Counted from the stretch's first letter, positions 1 to 41,850 are shown. The stretch is 64,000 bases of DNA from Gadus chalcogrammus (GCF_026213295.1 NC_079420.1:16641765-16705764); one strand, 5' to 3'. Notes: generated from the sequence alone by a model not told the origin. Program-made: numbers and translations.

Positions 1-474
1 TCTACTCTAAATAAATTTGAACTGATGTCAGGTCACAACTCTCCAGAAAAACTTGCATAAGAAGAATACATGGTGTAAAGTGCTGTGTGAAGTTACATTT
101 ATATTATCATCCTTATATTAGGTATACATCATTTCTTTCTTGTTTATGCCAATATAAAAACTACACACAATATGTATATATGTACAAACCGGAGCATTTG
201 GCAGAAACAGAAAGTGCTTAAGCCTGTGTTTGGTCACAATCACCTTTCGGTAGATACCTTAGGAATCATATTCATGAGAAAAATAAATTCATGAAGTTTC
301 TTTTTTAAGGCTGGTCAAAACATATTATCTGCTGTAGGTCAAATGTCTGATACGTTTCAACCCCGTTTTACATACAGACATGCATGTCTTATAAACACAA
401 TTGAAAATATAAATGTCTTTAGAGTTTAGGATTGGTCCAAAATCAGACACACCATAGACATATCCAAAGGCATG

Positions 475-524
<50 letters not shown>

Positions 525-1338
525 GGATGATTCTATTCTGTTGAAATAATAAATTAAAGTGATGGACCCACAGAATGCCATGGACCTACCATGTCCAGGG
601 CTAGTTTTGATTGGTGGCTAGAGGCATGGTGTGTTGCTACCTAACACAGCTGACACTATAGCTGCTGTCATTGGCTGCTTTAAGGGAGCCGATAACATGT
701 CTCTACATTACAACACCAAGAGTCATCACCTAAATGGAAGCTAATTTTCCCTGTTGATTATTGTTTCAATAACAGTGAACACAGAAGTATTATATCTGAA
801 GACAAGGCCATTACAGGATCCTTCTGTTTAGGGTTAGTTTTGACTTCAAATACACAACATCAATGCCCTTTTTCGATGGTTAATGTGTACAGTATTGTCA
901 ATTATCAAAAGATACCTCCAAGGCCTATAGCAGACATGAACATGTTTCAAAAGGAAGACGAAGACTTCTAGCTGAACCCCACCAAACCTGCACAGATACT
1001 AAAGCTCTGCGCTGCCATCTGTTGGCATCACATTGATCATTGCAAAAAGAGGTATGCATCGTATACACAAAGCTGTTTTGTGTCCCACGTTTTTATTTCC
1101 TTGTCTGATCTAGGGCTCGGTCGGTTGCTTTTTATTGCTGGCATGACAGCGTTTTCGTTTATCCTCTCAAAACGATTGGTTTCCCGTGTAGCATTCTGTC
1201 CCGTTGAAGTGAGTCCTTTTAGAATCATTTTCACTGCATGAGGATCTTAAAGTTATTTTTTCTAAACATGCCATGGCTTCTTCAGCAGGATTCAGTCCAT
1301 TGGAAAGGAGTGGGGACCGTCCAGGGGTTGATTGATGG
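1..1338. other. 3' flank of herpud1, no separate gene seen
   Basis: The interval lies downstream of the herpud1 stop codon on the minus strand and should hold its 3' untranslated region. A minus-strand AATAAA polyadenylation signal is visible at 1092-1097, about 245 bases past the stop. An uninterrupted TA repeat occupies 477-520. The rest is AT-rich and shows no reading frame that I recognise. In mammals CETP follows HERPUD1, but I see no trace of it here. Confidence 0.5.
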
Positions 1339-6596
<5,258 letters not shown>

Positions 6597-7713
6597 TTTA
6601 TGCCTTCGAGCTCAGACCAGTCTGACCTTATCCAATGTACTCGCTGCAATTTGTAAATTTGGTACGATAGAAGTACAGCTGAGCAACTCATCCGACTGAA
6701 TTTACACTTATTAAAATGTGCTGACGCTGGCGGATGTAGCAGACACGCGACTATTTCACCAAGGAATGTTGTTTCCAAACACACGGTGGCTTCTGCTGAT
6801 TGGCTATTGCTACTCTGCTCAGACGTGGAGGCTTGAGGAAACACAACTCAACACGCATGCGCGATTCCGTCACACATACCCAACCCAACCAGAATCACCT
6901 TCGGGTGCAACCTTGTGCAACGGGCACGAGAATGCATACATTTGTTTTTGGAAAGTGAACGAGGTAATTTCGCTGTTGATTTCTGAAATCATCAACCACA
7001 ATAGGATTGATAGGCCAACGTCTAGTGGACAAATACATAGGCCTAAACTATTGCCCTCAGTAAAAGTAAAGAAATATAAGTAAATCGTTCGGGTGAAGTA
7101 AATTAAGTTGTAAGAAATATGAATTGGTTCAAGTTAGTATTTTTCATGTGTAAATCAAGAAATACAATGATACGGAAGAATTAGGGTCACATGTGATATT
7201 TTTATAGGCCTAGCTCTGAGAATTCTGAGAATTAAATCTGAATTCTAAGAATAAATTCGAGGTTTTATTCTCAGAATTCTGATTTTATTCTCATAATTGA
7301 GTTCTAAGAATAACATCTGAATTCTGATTTTATTCTCATATTTGAGTTCTGAGAATAACATCTGAATTCTGAGAATGCATTTATTTAGATTTATAATAAT
7401 TCTGACTTTATTCGAAATAAAAAAATTAATCAAATCGCCCTAACCCTGTTCCGTACAATTGACATTAAAATTAATAAATCAAGCAACCCAAATGCAGTGA
7501 CCATCCAATGAAAAAGGCCATAATATTATGTTTGGGCAGGACGGTTACCTTTTCAGCATAATAACACAACACTCATCTGCTATTATTGTGAAAAAAGATG
7601 TGAACTTAAATTAATGATAGAGAATCGGCATTCAGCATCTTAAATATATGTTTCACCAAAGCTATGGACTTCATTACAGAGGGCAGCAGTAGAATGTGAG
7701 AGGGATCAGATCG
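6597..7713. other. Intergenic region between herpud1 and the slc12a3 remnant
   Basis: The first few hundred bases are the herpud1 promoter side. From about 7205 to 7400 there is an AT-rich family of internal repeats built on CTGAATTCTGA and TTTATTCTCATA, with two adjacent copies of a unit of roughly 55 bp. The open frames here (6718-7083 plus, 7245-7433 minus) resemble nothing I know and are probably chance. Confidence 0.5.
6785..6803 (-). promoter_or_regulatory. ER stress response element (ERSE)-like site upstream of herpud1
   Basis: Read on the minus strand, the gene's own strand, the site is CCAAT, nine bases, then CCACC. The ERSE consensus is CCAAT-N9-CCACG, so one position of ten differs. 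It lies about 190 bases upstream of the herpud1 ATG. A further CCACG with an ACGT core is at 6824-6828. Mammalian HERPUD1 is a classic ATF6/XBP1 target driven by ERSE and ERSE-II, which makes a functional role plausible, but binding is inferred. Confidence 0.55.
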
Positions 7714-9614
7714 CTGGCAGTAGAACGTGAGAACACTCTCTAGGTTCCCTCTGACCATTAGAACTGAAGGCCTCAGCTCATGTGACAGGGAGTCTAGCCG
7801 GGCCAAGTAGTGAACACTGGGACACACACCTCCTTCCAATTAGCATGACGCACACAAACACGAACAAACAGATTTTTTATTCTGTGGTTCATTTTAATTC
7901 AAGTGGTTCTGTCTGTTGTTGGTCTTTCAGATAAAGAAGGACCAGTTGTCAGGGCGCCTCAGTTCCTCACTGGCGCCTCACTGGTGCCTCTCAGGACGCT
8001 TCAGGCTTAGATCTCCTAGAGATGTCCGGAAGCACGAGGATGTCATGGAACCCAACGCAGAACTTCTTGATAAGAGCCGGCACCCTGGTGGAACAACAAA
8101 TAAAGATTACTCTGTTTCCGCTAATCAGCTAATCAAAACTACAGCTATTTATTTACCTTTAGATACACATGCACCACTACACAGACACACACATTAATAA
8201 ACACATGTATTTGACACATCAACAAAGCAAAGCACAAATGCAACATTCCAATGTTTTCTGAATAAGGAAGGTTGGTCTGGTAAAAACAAAACAAACAAAA
8301 CAATAAACAAAGGGATGAGGGTTTTACAATGTGTCAGCTGTGTGAACTTTGTCCAACATATAACTTTACAGTATATTGTAACAAGATACTGGGTGGTGAA
8401 GAGAAGTGACAAGAGGGTGGAGCTTTTTCTGCTGCTCCTTCATGCTGCTGTCTTCTCCCCCAAGCACTCTGACCTGAGGAATACAATATCAGAATGTCTC
8501 TAGTGTTAGTCTACCCCAGACAGCTAATAGATCCAATTTAGACCCTGAATACATTAGGTGTACTTAATGTACGTGTACCAACATGTTGTTATAGTTGGAA
8601 CCGTAGTAGAAGATGTGTTCATGTTGTCTGGTCCACCATCAAAGCCAATGTTTGCTAGAACAATACAGAAATAATCTGTCGTGCTGTGCTGTGTGTCCTT
8701 TTGAAGTGCTCACCGTGAGATAGGTGAATGGGAGAGATTAACCCTTTTTCTTGATCTGGAGTGAAACACCTTACTGCAGGTCAAACGCGTCGATAGAACA
8801 CACGCAGACAAAACCATGCACAAATACGCACAGATGTGCATTTATAACAAATAGGCTATACAAATATACCATCCTTGGTTATCTTCAAAAATATGATACC
8901 TTTTCAGTTTTGCCGTCAACACTCGTTGTCAAACTGAAGAGTCATGGTCTGGTGGGAGTGCCGGTTGCAATAGTGGCGTGATGTGAAATCAGCCTACGTA
9001 CTGTTGTATTTCAACGTAGTCATATGTATCCTGAGGCGCCGCTCTATGCCTGACTGTCCCAATTGAAGCTCATCATTAATTCATTAGACCTGATACAACC
9101 CAGTCTGCCCCCTGGTGGAGAGATGAGAGATCATACTATTCCGTAACTAGTTGTTATCGAACTCAATGGATGGAGCTCAGACCTGTAGCAGCATTATGTA
9201 TATGCTATATAACTCCTGAAAGATCCAAGAATGCATCTAGACTAGGGCTATAGGTTTTTGACCCTGATCTAAGATATCCAATAGCTAACGAAAGATATGC
9301 AGGATTTGCAATTTCCATACCATTCCCCCCCTCAGAAAACCTAACTTGAGATTTCTTACATTATTGCATATTGTACCTTTAATGTGAAGCATCTTTATCA
9401 ATATTTACAGTAGCCATTCAATCTGCCACATCCTGATATTGAGCTATTAGTGTTTGTTGGCAGAAGTCTGTTTTGTTGGTCGGTTTGGCCTTATCAATCA
9501 GGGTGAAGCAGAAGGCGATGATGTAGGTCAGGACGGAGCCTCGGAGCGGCTCGGCATGCCTTCCAGAACCTTTCCCAAAGAAGTCGATGAGGGCGCACAG
9601 ATTTTCCTTACATA

Positions 9615-10022
<408 letters not shown>

Positions 10023-10390
10023 TGCACCTGAACCACCTTAGGAGCAGACACCAGGCAGGCCAGAGCAGAAGACAGCGTGGCTGCACCCAGTCAGCTGTTG
10101 TTGCTGGGGGCCGGATGCATCGGGCCCCCAGCAGGAACCCGGGGGATGAGGAGGGCGTCAAAGAAGACGATGCAACCAATACATTTCTACAGCGGAAAAG
10201 GATCAGTGAAGCGGTAAAGACATTTCCTATTTGGTATCAGAGGACTATGGTGATTGTATTGTGCAAAGGAAAGTGACCATTCATAACCACAAAAACAGAC
10301 ACATTTCCACCCACTAGGTGAGGGGAAATGGCCTGCTGTGCAAATAGTGGCGTAGATGAAGAGATAGGAAATAGTATTCCAAAAGATGGC

Positions 10391-10393
<3 letters not shown>

Positions 10394-10479
<86 letters not shown>
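10394..10479. repeat. GA/CT microsatellite replacing the start of an slc12a3 exon
   Basis: The pure GA tract ends against the LAIFWNTISYL remnant. The codons that should precede it in the family (DPA-IAIPKGT) are not present, so the repeat has expanded into or replaced the exon start. Confidence 0.9.
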
Positions 10480-10483
<4 letters not shown>

Positions 10484-10756
10484 ATACTTATATATGTTCC
10501 CAAGCAATAAGAAAATAAATGATATAAGCTAACAGCATTTGTTGAAAAGCTCTCCTTTTACAATGATTACATAATGTGCTGTTTAATCAGGAGATTTTAT
10601 AATGATTTATTTATTTCTTAGTTGAACCTGACTTGTTTGTTTTTTAACCTTAATACATTAATAAATGCAGGAGCCAACAGAGAAAACAGAGCTTTGACAA
10701 AGTTCACAGACAGCGTTTGAAAAGCGAGAGAACCCATGAGCAAGTGAGACAGCCAG

Positions 10757-10807
10757 AGAGAGAGAGAGAGAGAGGGGGAGTGGGACAGACTGAGAGAGAG
10801 AGAGAAA

Positions 10808-10892
<85 letters not shown>
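10757..10892. repeat. GA/CT microsatellite abutting an slc12a3 exon donor
   Basis: GA-rich tract of about 135 bp with minor interruptions. On the minus strand it starts a few bases after the donor of the one well-preserved exon (11014-10899). Confidence 0.93.
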
Positions 10893-10895
<3 letters not shown>

Positions 10896-11565
10896 TACCT
10901 TGATGTCTCCAGAGATGTTGGCTCCAGCCAAGATGCCTGTGGCCAAGGGAAAGAAAATGGAGAACATTCCGAAGAAAGAGCCATCTGGTCTGTGCCACTC
11001 GGGCATAAAATTAGCTGTGAATAGTTCGCTGTGAGCGATGGCAACAAATTGGTTATCTTGTGAGCATCTAAACATAGCCTAACAATACATTGGCACCACA
11101 GGGCAGCACTCAACACAATTCCTGAAATGTTAAGCCAGTGTCACTAATTGAACCAATCAAACAACAGAAATCAAGAAAAGCTCTCTCTCATCAAAAATGG
11201 TGTTGAGGCTGTGGTGTGTTTCAGTTTGGTATGTTTAATTTTTAATCATTTAATTATTCTCGATTAAGTAACACATGGAGGGAGTAAGACGGTCAGGCAT
11301 TTCATATCACACATAGAAGATGAGAGATTTTCAACTCAATTAGAACTGACTTCAGTTTGTGTGAATAGGATGCTTCTAGCATTGTTATAATGTGTAATTG
11401 GACTGGGGATGTGATTTCTATAGCTACAATATCAGTCGTCTTGATTTTCAGGCGTGGAAGGTATGATTGTTCCAATGATGTAGCAAATAAATGAGACCAT
11501 GATGAAGAAGAAGAAGAGGATCGGGGCCTGCTAGGTTCCACGCACGCACGCACACACACCCATAA

Positions 11566-11568
<3 letters not shown>

Positions 11569-11663
<95 letters not shown>
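11569..11663. repeat. CA microsatellite
   Basis: Pure CA tract of about 95 bp in the slc12a3 remnant, just upstream (minus sense) of the ILFFFFIMVSF exon remnant. Confidence 0.95.
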
Positions 11664-11664
<1 letters not shown>

Positions 11665-12995
11665 GCACACACACAGACACACAGACACGCACACACATTT
11701 TTTCATTTTGTGGTCGGCACTCATAGCATACAAGATGAACATCTGATGAACAATTTGCCATATTATTTGCTTCATATTGCAAGATGCAAATTACATAAAG
11801 TGGTAAGCAATTTAATTTCCCATAAATATGTTTTGAGTAAGCAATGTGCATTTGAAAAGTAGTCAGAAATCCTGGATTCAACAGCCTTATGGCTATGTAT
11901 TTCACAACAAGTCTGGACATGGTCCTGCAATGGACTCGGGTACACCGTTGTTCATGCATCTCCCTTGACTTTGCCATTGGTTGCGATGGCTGATGCTGGG
12001 AGACCAGTGATGCCTGTGATAAACATGATGACATCGCCAAGAGATTCAGGCAATGATTAACAACTGTCCAGCTGTCCAGCCTGAAAATGTTGACCAAAAT
12101 TGGGGACAAATTTGAAAACCACCCTTGGTCTATCAACAAACCTACTCCAGCATGACTGATGGTCCAGGGCGGTCTCAGCTACCTGAGGTGGAGCATACAT
12201 CAGATCTATAGACAGAGAGAGGCTGGCCCCATTACTCAGAGAGAGAGAGAGAGAGAGAGAGTCCGAGATGGGAGCTTAACATTTCAGCAGCACATGTCCT
12301 CTTCCTTTCCCCATCATGCACCTGGCTGCTCAGGTCTACGCTTCTCCTCGCACTCCTGCACTTCATCATCTTCATCCTCCTCGCTCAGGGGCAAGGGTCT
12401 GGAGTCCTGGAAGAAGGAGACATTCATCAGTAACCTTTTAAATTATTTGATATTATTAGATATTACATTCTATAATTCTATACTACATTATATATTTGTA
12501 TTATACAATATCAAATAAACTGAAATGATGTTGTTGCTTAGTATCTTATTTCACTAGAAAGAAAACAGGAGTGCAATAATTGCCAAGAATAGTTAGTGGT
12601 CTCCAAATAGTGGCTCTCGGCCCATTCGTGGGTTGTAGCAGGGGACCAATCCAGAAATTGTCATTTTTCTCACATGAACATCGCTGAGTCCTGGGCCAAA
12701 ACACAAAAGTGCCGACACAGTGTCACTCACAGCCTGAAATGTTTTGGTGACACGAGAAAACAAGCTCAGCCACGGAACTCCACACAGCATGCGCAATGGA
12801 CCTTCAGAATGCAGCTGAAACAGTGATGGTCTGAAGCGCTTGCGTGTTCCCCACGCATCTCTGTTAACGTAGAAATCATAGTGCAGAGGGGCCTCCGGTG
12901 TGTTGGAGCCCACCAAGCCCATCACAGAGTGGCTGATTGCTATACTGTTTCCATAGCCGTAGCCATGATAACCAAGGCCGTTGTCGAAGCGGAGC

Positions 12996-13033
12996 CCTGA
13001 CCCCTGACCCCTGACCTTTGACCCCTGACCCCG
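12996..13033. repeat. Heptanucleotide tandem repeat in the slc12a3 first exon
   Basis: Five units of GGGGTCA type (minus strand; one reads AAGGTCA) lie between the upstream frame beginning MDAPGVSGDG and the downstream frame carrying YGNSIAISHS and RKRFRP. Seven is not a multiple of three, so each unit gained or lost shifts the frame, and the two halves are out of frame in this copy. Confidence 0.8.
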
Positions 13034-13411
13034 GCTTACCGTTGCTCACCGATGGTGGAAGTTGGTGTCGGAAGGTGGCAAGGTAAATCCCGTCACCGCT
13101 CACCCCAGGTGCATCCATCCAGACATACCGAGCAGCTTAAATTCTACAATATATTCTTATGTATATATTTGGTTTGGATAGATTGAAAGCTAAGGTCTTC
13201 AAAATAAACCTGTTAAATCAGAGCTGCTTATAAGGCCTACATTTCATGCACTACGAAATATATATAAGATAAATATCTCTCTTAAAATGGTGTTGTTTAT
13301 CCACTCAATCAGGTAGCCATATTCAATTCAAATAACTTTATTTTTCCGTTAGGAACTTCAGATGTGAAGGAGCAGCAGGGTGTGTCCATACTCAACAGTA
13401 CATACAATAAA

Positions 13412-15254
<1,843 letters not shown>

Positions 15255-15340
15255 GTGTGGTACTACCCTGGTGTTGTGAAGTAGCCGGTAATCAAAGTGT
15301 CGGTCGTCGGCCTGATTCACAACACCAGCTGCAGCGCACA
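15255..15340 (-). ncRNA. mir138: microRNA-138 precursor hairpin
   Basis: On the minus strand, 15330-15308 begins AGCTGGTGTTGTGAATCAGG and is identical over its full 23 nt to vertebrate miR-138-5p as I know it. The opposite arm, about 15285-15264, reads GCTACTTCACAACACCAGGG, which matches the miR-138 3p arm and pairs with the 5p arm around a loop of about 20 bases. In human, MIR138-2 also lies between NUP93 and SLC12A3 on the same strand as both, so position and orientation agree. miR-138 is a conserved, largely neuronal microRNA. The 119-codon open frame across the hairpin (15458-15099) is incidental. Precursor ends are approximate. Confidence 0.95.
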
Positions 15341-16802
15341 CACCCAACACACATCTCTTCTTCTTCTTCCGCTGGGCCTGTAAGTCAGATGGAAGGACTT
15401 GGGCAGATGGGGGCTTCAGGTTCCCACGCATCGCTCTGTGATAAAGCTCCTTTACCAAATGCCAGCGATGATTTATGCCACAGAAAAATAATAATTGTAA
15501 GCTGCGTCTGGATTCATAAATGCAAATCTTAAAAATACCACTAGATTGTCAATAAGTAATGGGCTGGTGAAGAATTAGTTATAGCTGATGATGTTGTAGC
15601 TTGGCCGTTTCCTCTTGCTTTTGTGTACATAGCAACAAGAATAATGATTCTCCTTTCTATACTGTTCCTTCCCAGTCTTTGCATGGATTGCCTAAGAGGT
15701 GACTTTGTTAGGATAAAGGACCTTCATATTCCTGTTAACCTATCAAAGACAGACATGGCGACTCAGTTCAAACAGGGACATTCACTTCCTGCATCAGTAA
15801 AATCATGCGAATACTGAACCATAAAAGGCTACCAGCAAAAGCATGTCAAACATCCAGATAGTTAAGCATGCAGAGCATGTTAGGTGTTCAACGCACGGAA
15901 GCGTGCAAATTATTCAGCTCTTCATTTTGCTTCAGTGGTTTCCTGTAGCCGCCACCATCAAGGTCAACACCTTGATTACTTCCATTGAAGTGAAGGCATC
16001 AACTACTCACCCACGTAATGTCGGTGAGTAAGCCGAGTGTCCCTACCCAGGCGCCTGTCACCTGATGAACGTCAAGGGACACCGTCGTTAAGAGACTCAA
16101 CCCAGAGTTAACATGCCTGACTAGGTAAACAATCAAGCTACTTATCGCCCTGCTGTAGAGCCTCTGGCAACCTTCAAAAAGCAATTGTATTGGACAGCAA
16201 TAGATATGAAGTATGCGTATAAAATATTAAATATCGGAAGTAAAAAATCGGATTCCTTAAAGTATGCTCAGCAGTCGGATCGTGTTAAAAAAACCTCAGC
16301 CTCACAGATGACTTGACAAAAGAAAAATGCAAATACATGTAAAGGCTTTGGTTTAGTAGAACCCCACTAAAACAGGGTGACAGTATATGTTGTAGGCATT
16401 TGTAAGCCAGGTTTATCGAGTACGATACCCTGTCAGCGCACATTTCAGAAATGCGTTAGCGAAGAAACATTACCGACAGTCTGTTTTGTAAACCTCACAT
16501 ACTTTGCAGAACATTATTGGAAAATGGAAGTGGAAAATTAGTGATTCAAATAAAATATGATAACAAAATGCATCGAGTATAATGAGGAGGGTTGGGGTGA
16601 TAGAAAATAAGAAAAATTATAAAGATGAAAAGTATATTGAAAAAATAATTATGAAACATAGGCAACTGAAAATTTGTCTTTTTTTTTATTTGAAAATCAT
16701 GAAAAACAAAAATATGGAACAACAAAACAAGAAAATGCAATTCATAGTGTGTGTGTGTGTCTGTGTGTCTGTCTGTGTGTGTCTCTGTATATATATATAG
16801 TC
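15341..16802. other. 3' flank of nup93
   Basis: The interval lies downstream of the nup93 stop on the minus strand. An AATAAA signal is present on the minus strand at 16685-16690, about 115 bases past the stop. Beyond it I recognise nothing. The 64-codon frame at 15623-15817 begins with a hydrophobic stretch but has no other support. Confidence 0.5.
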
Positions 16803-39331
<22,529 letters not shown>

Positions 39332-40009
39332 CTACTTAAACTGGTTGTCAATAAGCGTGCCTTTGTTCTTTGCTGTCTTTGCCTCCAGTTCAGCCAGCTC
39401 TTGAAGTCGTTTCTTGCTCATTCCCTTTCTCTCCAACTGCTTCTCAATCACTTTGGCATTTTGGGCGTAAGAGTCTGCAACCTCTCTTGCCTCAATCTCC
39501 TCTTCTTCCTCATCGATGGTGGACACTGTGACTGAGCTGAACTTGCCCATGTCTTTGGTCCGCTTCGTCATCATGACCCGGACCTTTTTAGGCGCCTCAA
39601 CTGGCTTTTGGCTGTAGACACTCGTGTTCCCGTATCCCGAGCCGAACTTTACAACAGCTTCGTCTACAATGAACGTGACAGGAGTGCTCTTCATCTGATG
39701 CTGGTAGAAAAGTACAAGCCCACATTTACCACACTTTTTGCGGAACTGTCGCTCGATGCCATCTTGTCGCTTTATATAGACGTTTTCGTCGTCCTCCACG
39801 TTGCAAAACTTGTGGGCATGTTTGGCTGCATCAATGACTCTGGCTTTATCCTTGGGCCGCATGGGGAGTTTTTCCAATTGACAATCCAGTACCAAAACCA
39901 TTTGACCACACAGACAGTAGTAGACGTGAAGTGGTTTTTCCCCATCGTCGTATTCTTCCCTGTCTCTGGTATCCGAACATACAACGCTTCTTGAAACAAC
40001 TTTAGGCAT
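39332..40009 (-). CDS. steep1: STEEP1 (STING ER exit protein), intronless copy
   Basis: STEEP1 (formerly CXorf56, UPF0428 family) binds STING and promotes its exit from the ER by supporting PI3P formation and membrane curvature. The whole protein, 225 residues against 222 in human, is in one uninterrupted frame. The N-terminus [20 protein letters not shown] matches human. Paired cysteines occur in YYCLCGQ (about residues 31-34) and CGKCG (near 97-100). The C-terminal half has [20 protein letters not shown], an acidic run and a coiled-coil helix rich in Glu, Lys and Leu, ending in [10 protein letters not shown] chose the ATG at 40009 because homology begins there and A stands at -3. The frame stays open upstream to an ATG at 40153, but that part resembles nothing. 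Human STEEP1 is multi-exonic, so this copy may be a retrogene or the result of intron loss. It is intact and probably functional. Confidence 0.93.
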   Translation of the reverse strand: MPKVVSRSVVCSDTRDREEYDDGEKPLHVYYCLCGQMVLVLDCQLEKLPMRPKDKARVIDAAKHAHKFCNVEDDENVYIKRQDGIERQFRKKCGKCGLVLFYQHQMKSTPVTFIVDEAVVKFGSGYGNTSVYSQKPVEAPKKVRVMMTKRTKDMGKFSSVTVSTIDEEEEEIEAREVADSYAQNAKVIEKQLERKGMSKKRLQELAELEAKTAKNKGTLIDNQFK

Positions 40010-41271
40010 GTTTCCTTCAAAAGTCCAAACGTAAAAATAAAAAGGAACTTTGTTTCGATGATAAACACAATACGGAGTGCGAATCGTCAACACGGATAAG
40101 CCTCTAAGATTGCTTCCGGTGGGTCTCTTTGATTCTCCGAGTAGAAACGTCAAGTGCGTTTGAGTTCTGCTTGGGGAAATCGACGCATCACTTCTGCATA
40201 ATACGTCTTTGGTATTTTGGTTCTGTTCTTTGTTAGGTTTAATTTATAGGGCTTTGAATCCGTCTGTACTCTGCCGATCGACGAAAAATAGTATTAAAAA
40301 ATATAGTGTAGAAAATGTGTTACTTGGTCAATTCGCTTGGTATTTGGTATTAGTCTAATTTTAAGTAATCTATATTAGATCACCTAGTAGAGACGAACAA
40401 ATTCCTCCAAAGAAAAATCACAATTGAAAAGACTGCATATGTAAATCTTTTATACCTTGATTCTGATTAAATGTAGGATATTTGATAGGCCTATATACAC
40501 CGTTGAACACTTAGAATAGTGTGAACATTTCTAAATTAAAACAAATAAGTTCGGTTCGTCCACATGCGAGTCGCAGGAAGTAGGCTACTTTGATTTTCAT
40601 CCCAGAGTTGAAACGTTTACACTTGGTAAATCTAGTTTAACTTTTCATGGCATTGTCTAGTTGATGTCAGCTCCATGTTCTGTAAACACAATGGATATTT
40701 TAAGTGTTTCTATATTACAATTGTCGGTTGGTGCCAAAATGAAATTATAGGCCCAACTATTCATAGATCTCCAAGCTTATTATAAACTAATATAGCACTT
40801 ATTCCATAGCCCCACAGTATATAAATCGAGGCTAGCTGAATGATTCAAATATTTGTAAAAACACCAGATCAGAGAACTAAACCTATTTATAGAAATTCCT
40901 GTTATGGCTCTAGTTTATATTTAATGTTGTAAATAATTGTAGAGAAGTTATAGTGCAGGTTCAAATCCCCCAAAAAGATAAGGGAAGAATGCCAGATTAT
41001 AATTATATGGCCTAAATCCCCAGTACACATAGCCTTTAGATTACATATAGGCCTATAGCTAAATGTTCGTTTACATGTTTAGTTTGCCTGACCATGTAAA
41101 CGAGCAGGGCATTTTTATTGGATGTCATCATAGGAACCCCATTTCAGCCAAAAATCAAAATGTGAACAGGTAGAGAAGATGCAGTTTATTTTGGGAGAGT
41201 ACAGCAATTAACAAATTACTTTGGTCCCTTCCAACAAGCCCCCCCATTAGGAAGCTTTTGAGACATAATCC
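40010..41271. other. Intergenic region between steep1 and the first metallothionein
   Basis: AT-rich DNA without a frame I can support. It contains the steep1 5' flank and, at 41185-41190, the minus-strand AATAAA of metallothionein copy A. I see no other feature. Confidence 0.5.
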
Positions 41272-41725
41272 TCACTGGCAACAATTTGTACCGCAGCCAT
41301 TGTCTTTGCACACGCACCCGGAGGCGCACTTGTTGCAGCCTACTGGACAGCACTCGCAACAACCTGCCAGAGTAGGAAAACACATCAGTTATATAGAGCA
41401 GGCTGGTAGGGCATGAGTGGTGAGAGTTACGGGTTAGCAGTGTTCAACGTCAAAATATATTAAAAAAATATATAGAAATAAAAATCGCCAAAAACCTTTA
41501 GATTCAAAGGGCATTTATCTTACTTTTCTTGCATGTTGTGCAGGAGCAGTTTAGGCAGGTGCATGATGTGCCGCAGTTGCAGGTTCCAGCTAAAAAAAGA
41601 AGACTTTCTCTAATACACTAAAATATACTGCCTGTATCATAACGGCCACTAACGTCATCACATCACAAAAAATTAAGTGATCTTTAGGGCCATAACTCAC
41701 TCTTGGTGCAGTCGCAAGGGTCCAT
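41272..41725 (-). CDS. Metallothionein, copy A (3 exons)
   Basis: Metallothioneins bind Zn, Cu and Cd through cysteine thiolates and buffer metals in the cytosol. Exons 41725-41701, 41589-41524 and 41363-41272 join in phase to 60 residues with 20 cysteines, the standard fish length and count. The order is MDPCDC, then CNCGTSCTC and NCSCTTCKK in exon 2 (beta domain), then [14 protein letters not shown] and the terminal CCQ (alpha domain) in exon 3. The exon boundaries are those of all vertebrate metallothioneins. A Leu lies between the beta-domain cysteines (CTCLNC) where copy B has Ala. A minus-strand AATAAA is at 41185-41190. Copy B is about 2.3 kb upstream in the same orientation, so the pair arose by tandem duplication. 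Confidence 0.97.
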
Positions 41726-41813
41726 TTTATTAGATCGTGGTCAGTCCTTCTCAGCGTAGCGCGAACGTCTTCTCGTTTAATTGAACTTAGTGATGGAATG
41801 TTGTTGAGTGTCA

Positions 41814-41850
41814 CTTATAAAGTGTCCGGTAAGAAACAAAACCGGGTGCA
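41814..41850 (-). promoter_or_regulatory. Metallothionein A promoter: TATA-like box and metal response element
   Basis: A TATA-like TTATAA lies at about 41815-41821 and a metal response element core TGCACCC on the minus strand at 41850-41844 (consensus TGCRCNC, bound by MTF-1). Both have counterparts at almost the same spacing in copy B. Confidence 0.65.

Noticed and set aside
6718..7083. 121-codon plus-strand frame upstream of herpud1
   Set aside because: It lies over the herpud1 promoter and first exon region and resembles no protein known to me.
10618..11116. Ser-Leu and Arg-Glu repeat frames over GA/CT tracts
   Set aside because: Repeat artefacts; only the [20 protein letters not shown] part is genuine and belongs to the slc12a3 remnant.
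15623..15817. 64-codon plus-strand frame starting with a signal-peptide-like hydrophobic stretch
   Set aside because: No splice partner, homology or context; compatible with chance.
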